Of a DNA stretch of 64,000 bases, positions 58,927 through 64,000 are shown piece by piece; positions within the stretch are counted from its first letter, which is position 1; every line of letters starts with the position of its first letter. This DNA comes from Picochlorum sp. 'celeri' (Eukaryota; Chlorophyta; Trebouxiophyceae). The DNA lies in assembly GCA_010909725.1 (NCBI GenBank), contig JAACMV010000030.1, positions 806,001 through 870,000 on the forward strand, read 5' to 3'. Both the position numbers and the translations under genes were made by a program. The notes beneath the pieces were generated by a model. It saw nothing but the letters and a program-made list of their open reading frames with translations, searched no databases and was not told the DNA's origin.

Positions 58927-59808
58927 ATCGATGCTATTATCTTCACTACTGGGCTTTTGTTCCCTTCTGAACTTTTTGTAATGGACTTGTCATCGGGTTG
59001 TATGGCTCTTTGTGTTTCTGTTCCATCGAGGACTGGTCCTTCCCTTTTCACAGGAGAGGCAGGAGCTTTCTTTGGACTCCTTCCCCCAGATTTGCCGTAT
59101 CGGATACCTCGCTGAGGCTGCATTTGTAAAGTATTAAAAAATCAGATTACCTCTGTGCACGTCAATACAACTATGCAACAATTGACGCACCATTATTGGA
59201 ATGAGCTGTTTTGACCTCAGCCATCTTGTCCCACATGCATTGCATAATATGGGCGCCTCAGGGGGCCCACGACGCCACTGCGGCGACTCATTTGGATTCA
59301 AACAGTACTGATTAGTACACGGCCCATGTGGCTTTTCATGTCTACTTCTCGTCGGAGAAGCATTACGTGAAGCCTTTTGAGGACTTTGTGCAGGTGACTT
59401 TACTTGTTTCCTTGGACTACTGTCAGCATCACGGGCTCCAGAATGCACTGTATTTTCTTGCCTGGTATTTTGATCATTTGAAGAATTGCCCAGAATTTCA
59501 CAAGCTCTCAGCAGAACTGAGAGTCCATCCTCGTACGATGGAAACCCATCATCATATCCATCCTGGGCAATGCTCTTTCTCTTCCCCGGAGATGCACTTC
59601 GTGATCTACTACTAGTACTATCGCCACCATTTTTATGGCCTCGTCTCACATCTGCCCCGGAGGTGCGCTCGTCACCACCATTCTTCGGCACGCTCACTCC
59701 AGGTTCATCCTCAGTACCGAAAGTCGGTTGCAAACACGTCAGGGTCACCCCTCTATCCGCGGCCGATCGAATTTCATGCACAACACCACTTACAATGGTA
59801 CGAACCAT
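58923..59808 (-). CDS. GATA-type zinc-finger protein
   Basis: Two exons, 59191-59808 and 58923-59117; the 73-nt intron lies just after the finger; 270 aa. The N-terminal 150 residues are Ser/Arg-rich and disordered, with SP motifs (SPGKRK, SPRKQ, SPQKA). The finger reads CTNQYCLNPNESPQWRRGP, then PEAPILCNACGTRW, giving C-x4-C-x19-C-x2-C. The W-RxGP and LCNACGxRW core is diagnostic of GATA fingers, but the first cysteine pair is two residues wider than the usual C-x2-C. The C-terminal exon is again basic and SP-rich. A DNA-binding regulator is likely; its targets are not known. Confidence 0.85.
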
Positions 59809-60190
59809 AGTATATATCTATTGAGAAAATATCTCAAGCCAAAAAAGGTCAAGTATCGGACAACTGTATTCCAACAGAAAGAACTCAGATTCTCTCTTGC
59901 ACAGTCAACGTAGAATACCTTGATTCATTGGACACATATGGTCATTAATTCTTCATATCCTATGCTAATAAGGTTATATTGAATATGAACAGCCATGATA
60001 CAGGCCCACAATGTTGAGACGAAATCCTCCAATCGACGTCGGCCTTCCGAGATGTCAAGACCGCGCGTCATCATCAAAATCAATGGACTCAATCGGCCAT
60101 GGCAGATTGGCCAAACCGAGCACCCGTTGGGTTGCATAATGGTAAAGAGATTGTTTATTACATGTCGTGACGCACTTGAAATCAAAGGCA
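59809..60190. other. Intergenic region between two minus-strand genes
   Basis: This 380-bp stretch lies between the GATA gene start and the Alfin-Tudor stop. An open plus-strand frame at 59995-60258 runs antisense into the last Alfin-Tudor exon and has no recognisable family, so I treat it as a shadow. The region probably holds the GATA gene promoter. Confidence 0.4.
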
Positions 60191-61272
60191 TCAAAGAAGA
60201 CTCATCTGATTATCCTCAATCACCTCGAGCAAATTCAGCTCCTCCTCCTCATTGGTAGCATATCGCACCCTGCACAACACGTGACATTGTGATACCATCA
60301 CGCGAGCAAGCAATTAATAATTCATGTCATATAAACACGCACATTGCCATCTTACTGTCCATATCAATGGATTGAATTTCAACTAGATACCATTTGCCAT
60401 CATCTGGCCAGTACAATTCTGCTTTTCTACCACAAAGAGCCGGAGTAAGTTCGCTCGGCTGAAGAATTCTACCAGATGGGCGTGATCGAATTGGAGGCTC
60501 TTCTACTCTTCTATATTGCTCTGCATATGCACTGGGGCCATTGATATCTTGCCGCTTGTATACTGTGTCTCTGCTAACCCTCCCTGTGACAACTTCGTAA
60601 ATGGTGGGGTGCTGGTTCACCAGCGCAAACAATTCTGCCCTACCAACATAATTAAATCGAGCTCCGAAAAAGAACAAAATAGCCATGAGCCACGAATCAC
60701 TATGCACAGCACACAGAGCAAGCCAATCCTTCAGCTCCATCCCTGTACACATTTATGACCAGTTCAGCCCACATCCATCATCATCAGGCATCAAATATAA
60801 ACAGTAGACACGTACCATTTCTGGCAAAGTTGATGCCAAGAACTGGCTCTGGCAACTCTGTTGGAACCTCTGCTGCGGGCAGACCAACTGACCATGTACC
60901 GTCCTCGTGCCCTACACACACACAACCCCATCATCGGCATCATACTATGTATCATACCACATATAATTCAAAATCAAACCAATCTACGACAATACAAGCG
61001 CCAGGAAGCGGTATCGCGAATGTGGAATAGAAAGCAGTTGCAACACCAATCGTACCATACAAACACAGGTTATCCTTCTCAGGATCGCACTTCTCATAAA
61101 ATAAACTTTGTTCTACGGATCAACGTGGGTATGTTCATCAATCATCGCCTATAAAATCAAAGACAACCCAACGGTGCCACGTACCATCGACTAAAGCCCG
61201 TATCAGCGCTTCTCGTCGTTTTAGAAATTGTTCATATATATCAGGGATAGTTTTTGGAGGATATGTCATCAT
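60191..61272 (-). CDS. Alfin-domain protein with C-terminal Tudor-like domain, no PHD finger
   Basis: Five exons, 61185-61272, 61056-61112, 60816-60911, 60343-60742 and 60191-60269; all phases close, 239 aa. The N-terminal 135 residues match the plant Alfin domain closely: [71 protein letters not shown] and [10 protein letters not shown]. Plant Alfin-like proteins bind H3K4me3 through a C-terminal PHD finger. Here that finger is absent; instead, residues about 175-230 ([44 protein letters not shown]) form a Tudor/agenet-like beta barrel. A chromatin reader role is inferred. Five small exons make gene prediction errors likely in other tools. Confidence 0.88.
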
Positions 61273-61573
61273 TCATAACTTTGATTTACAATCAATGGTC
61301 GAGAGGAGGTGGTATGCCTTGTGTAGACGACGACGTTGAGCGCTCAAACTAGATATTCCGATTGCTGGGATTGTTTGATGGGACTTGTTCCTAGAAAGGA
61401 CAGTTGTTGTTGTTGGGATATCAAAGGAGGGTAACCCATGGTTTCTTATCCCTATTACAGTTCAATTGTCCTTCTATATGTATATAATAAATATGGAATG
61501 ATTGATGGCATTGGCTGTCCACCACAGGTGACCGAGTTCAAACAGTCATTGTGTATCAAACACGTCCATCGCC
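61273..61573. promoter_or_regulatory. Divergent promoter, Alfin-Tudor and SDHAF1 genes
   Basis: A 301-bp region between two divergent start codons. I see no coding potential and no recognised motif apart from T/A-rich patches. Confidence 0.35.
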
Positions 61574-61801
61574 ATGGGTCTTCAGAGGCAGGTTTTGTCT
61601 TTATATAGACAAGCATTACGGGTATCAAGGGAGAAGGGTGGAGAGCCTGTTGCTCGGATAGTACGGAAGGAGTTTGAAGAGTTTAGGAATGTGGACAGGA
61701 AGAATTTCAGTCGGATTGAATATTTGCTTCGCAAAGGTAGCAAGCAATTAGAGACGTTGAAGATGAGTTCTGTGAAAAAGATTACTACGGATGCGTCTTG
61801 A
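61574..61801 (+). CDS. SDHAF1: Succinate dehydrogenase assembly factor 1 (LYR family)
   Basis: A single exon of 75 aa. LQRQVLSLYRQALR carries the LYR motif at residues 10-12. VRKEFEEFRN, then RIEYLLRKGSKQLETLK complete the SDHAF1 pattern (an SDH5-type helix bundle with the conserved IEYLLRxGxKQL segment). SDHAF1 helps insert iron-sulphur clusters into the SdhB subunit of complex II in mitochondria. The length and motif order match the human protein closely. Confidence 0.93.
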   Translation: MGLQRQVLSLYRQALRVSREKGGEPVARIVRKEFEEFRNVDRKNFSRIEYLLRKGSKQLETLKMSSVKKITTDAS

Positions 61802-61913
61802 GTATGGGTGGTGTGTTTCTTGGTTGTAATCTCTTCTATTGATTTGCACTTGTTTCCTGGTTGTAACATGATATAACCTCTTCTATTGATTTGCATATAT
61901 AATGACGAGTCAA

Positions 61914-63031
61914 CTAGAACTGGGATCCAAATGTCTCTGGGGCAGCATACTCGATTGGAGCTCCTGGTGCAGCAGCTTGAGGAGCAGCTGCTGCCTCAAA
62001 TCCTACGGCTGCGTCAAATCCAGCAGCAAACCCTGTTGCAGGCTCTCCTGCTGGGTTATATCCATATGGGTCATAGCCCTCTCCTTCTCCTGGAAGCTGA
62101 GCAGCTCCGAATCCGGCTTCAGCAGCCTCGGCAGGTTCCTGCTCGGCTTCAGCCTCCTTGACCTCTTCTGGCTCGCGGTAGAAGAACATATCAACCATCA
62201 CATCCCATGGGTTTGAGGTGGATACAGTTCCTCTCATCTGAAGAACCATTCTGGTCAAGAGCCAGTACAACATACCAATGGCGTGTTTACCCTTGTTATT
62301 CGCTGGAATAGCGATATCAACACCAGCCAAATCAGAGTCGGTGTCACAAAAGGCAATGACTGGAATGTTCATGTATCCAGCCTCGCGAATGGCCTGGTGA
62401 TCGGTACGAGGATCGGTGATAATCAAAAGGCGTGGCTCCTGGAATCCCTTTTGCATCTGATTTGTGAAGGATCCTGGAGTATGGCGACCGACAATGGAGT
62501 TTGCCCCGGTGTAGTGGGCAAACTTGAGCACACCACGCTGTCCATATGGACGGGCTGAGATGGCCACGATATCCTGAGGGTTCTCAATGGCTACAATAAT
62601 ACGAGCAGCCATCTGAAGCTTCTCCCAAGTCTTCTCCAAGTTGAAGACGAACACACCATCGTTGCGGCGCCTGTAGACGTAGCGCTCCATGTGCTCCGTG
62701 CAGTTCTTGGTTCCAAGATGGCACTGGGCGGCCAAAAGGTTCTGCAATCACATACATCAAAACCATATGATATCATTGACGATAGTTGGGACCAAAAGAC
62801 AACGTCTGAGCAGGAAATTTGATGTCGCCGTCAGAGGACATTTCCTCAGGGAAACAACAGCGTTGAGGCCATTGACCCGATGGAAAGCTCAAGTATCTTT
62901 TCAATAACAAGTAGACTATCCAGCCACTGGTATTTGAGCGTCATCCCTTCTCAAGCTCAGTCCAGAGTCTCCTCCCTAGAGAGAAGGCAAAAGCATACCT
63001 GAATATCGTTCTCTTTCATTGTGACAGCCAT
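61914..63031 (-). CDS. RPSA: 40S ribosomal protein SA (uS2)
   Basis: Two exons, 62999-63031 ([11 protein letters not shown]) and 61914-62741; 286 aa. uS2 motifs are clear: [81 protein letters not shown] and [11 protein letters not shown]. The C-terminal tail is Glu/Ala/Gly-rich with GYNPAG-like repeats, as in other eukaryotic RPSA proteins. It builds the 40S head. The 257-nt intron after the eleventh codon is over three times the local average. Confidence 0.97.
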
Positions 63032-63348
63032 GGTTTTACGCTGAATAAAGTTTTAAATAGATTTATAATGCCTTGCAGCGGGTTCAATTTGGATCGATAC
63101 GAACAATGAGTCCTGCGGCCGACCTTTGGTCGCAGCGGCGGTGTCGTGCTGGATGATGGACAGAGGTTCGGGACACATGTCTCTCTCCCCACATTGCTTG
63201 CATCTAGGGGTGAAAAAACCACGACATGGTCATTAAATTTCTTATTATACTTCTCATTGACTGTATCGCCTGTGCTGGGAGGGACTGACACGAGAATACC
63301 CTTCTTCTTCACTCGTGTCCTGCAGGTGTCCAGGGAGGTTGCGTGACC
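63032..63348. promoter_or_regulatory. Divergent promoter, RPSA and ZIP genes
   Basis: A 317-bp region between the ribosomal protein and ZIP transporter start codons. No coding region or recognised element is seen. Confidence 0.35.
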
Positions 63349-64000
63349 ATGGTCGATCATGTCGCATGGGGACTTTTATTATCCTCTCTAGCAGGTGGAT
63401 CAACGACGATTGGAGGAGCTATTGGGGTGGGTTGTTGTGTTCTGAGAATGGTTGTTTGAAATTCACTACAAACTACTTGTCTGGCTTTTGTTGTAGCTGG
63501 AATAAGGACTGAGTGTGATCACGGTCTTTCTGTTGTAGGTCCTGAGAAAACCTTCTGATGATCATTTATCATTTCTTCTTGGTATAGCAATAGGTGTCAT
63601 GATGCTGTTGTCAGTGGTGGAGATGTGGATCCATAATGCTATAGAGCATGGATGGGGACCAGTGACTGTTGCTGTATCCTTTGGGGCCATCCTGTACAGG
63701 GTAGTGCAGCCTCTGCTCCCTGAAGTACATCTTGATGCGGTGGATCATGATCATAAGATAGGGGCAAAGGTGAAGAATGGGAGCAAAGAAGATGCACATA
63801 CACGTGATCCAAAGTACGGTATTTGAGCTGTCTGCATATCGCTGTGGCGTATACTCATATATATAGTACAATACGCAGAGTAAAGATGTCTCTGGCGCGA
63901 TCGGGAGAGCTGTTCAGATTGGGATTGCTCATGTCTTTGACCATGACCCTGCACAATCTCCCAGAGGGATTTGCAGTTGCTTTTTCTTCATTGACAGACT
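63349..64000 (+). CDS. ZIP-family metal transporter (3' end missing)
   Basis: Exons 63349-63426, 63539-63813 and 63879 to the right edge. The N-terminus (SLAGGSTTIGGAIGVLRKPSDDHFLSFLLG in pieces: GGSTTIGGAIG, then VLRKPSDD) matches the first TM and loop of ZupT-like ZIPs, and GVMMLLSVVEMW the second TM. After a His-rich loop (DAVDHDHKIG) the third exon gives LMSLTMTLHNLPEGFAVAF, whose HNxPEG metal site is the ZIP signature. It resembles plant ZTP29/bacterial ZupT, importers of zinc and other divalent metals. The C-terminal half lies outside the window. Confidence 0.92.

Noticed and set aside
59995..60258. Plus-strand open frame of about 87 codons
   Set aside because: It is antisense to the last Alfin-Tudor exon, and there is no family match or splice support.

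Overview
This is a nuclear window from a photosynthetic eukaryote with a compact, intron-rich genome. I count about 31 protein genes and one tRNA gene on both strands. Most introns I could place are 62-110 nt, usually starting GTACGT, GTATGT or GTGCG and ending in CAG or TAG. Intergenic gaps are often under 100 bp. Several genes point to the green lineage: a CAS-like thylakoid rhodanese protein, an Alfin-domain chromatin protein, a UPL3-type HECT ligase, an HLB1-like TPR protein, and a naphthoate synthase with a plant-style PTS2 signal. I read it as a green alga or early streptophyte, but cannot fix the species. All spliced models below were built by eye from donor/acceptor motifs, phase closure and family resemblance.

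1-14 kb: CAS-like gene (cut by the left edge), divergent PUS3-type tRNA pseudouridine synthase, an 11-exon VPS13-type lipid-transfer gene, and convergent VPS39. 14-18.2 kb: an intron-containing tRNA-Gly, then a gene-poor island with one orphan protein gene, paired hairpins, a dense run of perfect palindromes, and a 41-nt inverted repeat near both ends. This is the least explained part of the window.

18.2-31 kb: DNAJC21/JJJ1, an FMN split-barrel protein, TAF5, a TPT/nucleotide-sugar-type transporter, a pfkB sugar kinase, a reticulon, CWC15, a BACK-domain protein and a TCAIM-like protein. 31-45 kb: a kinesin-7, a secreted neutral ceramidase, phosphomannose isomerase, a 59-residue spliced micro-gene, the TPR gene and the six-exon UPL3-like HECT ligase.

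45-64 kb: mitochondrial MTU1, an unrecognised small membrane protein 8 bp upstream of it, an AI-2E/PerM-type membrane protein, an EamA transporter, an orphan basic protein, naphthoate synthase, a DUF2256 protein, ASNSD1, acylaminoacyl peptidase, a GATA-finger protein, an Alfin-Tudor protein, SDHAF1, ribosomal protein SA, and a ZIP transporter cut by the right edge. Most are housekeeping genes (tRNA modification, vesicle tethering, transcription, splicing, organelle metabolism) and form no evident operon-like system.
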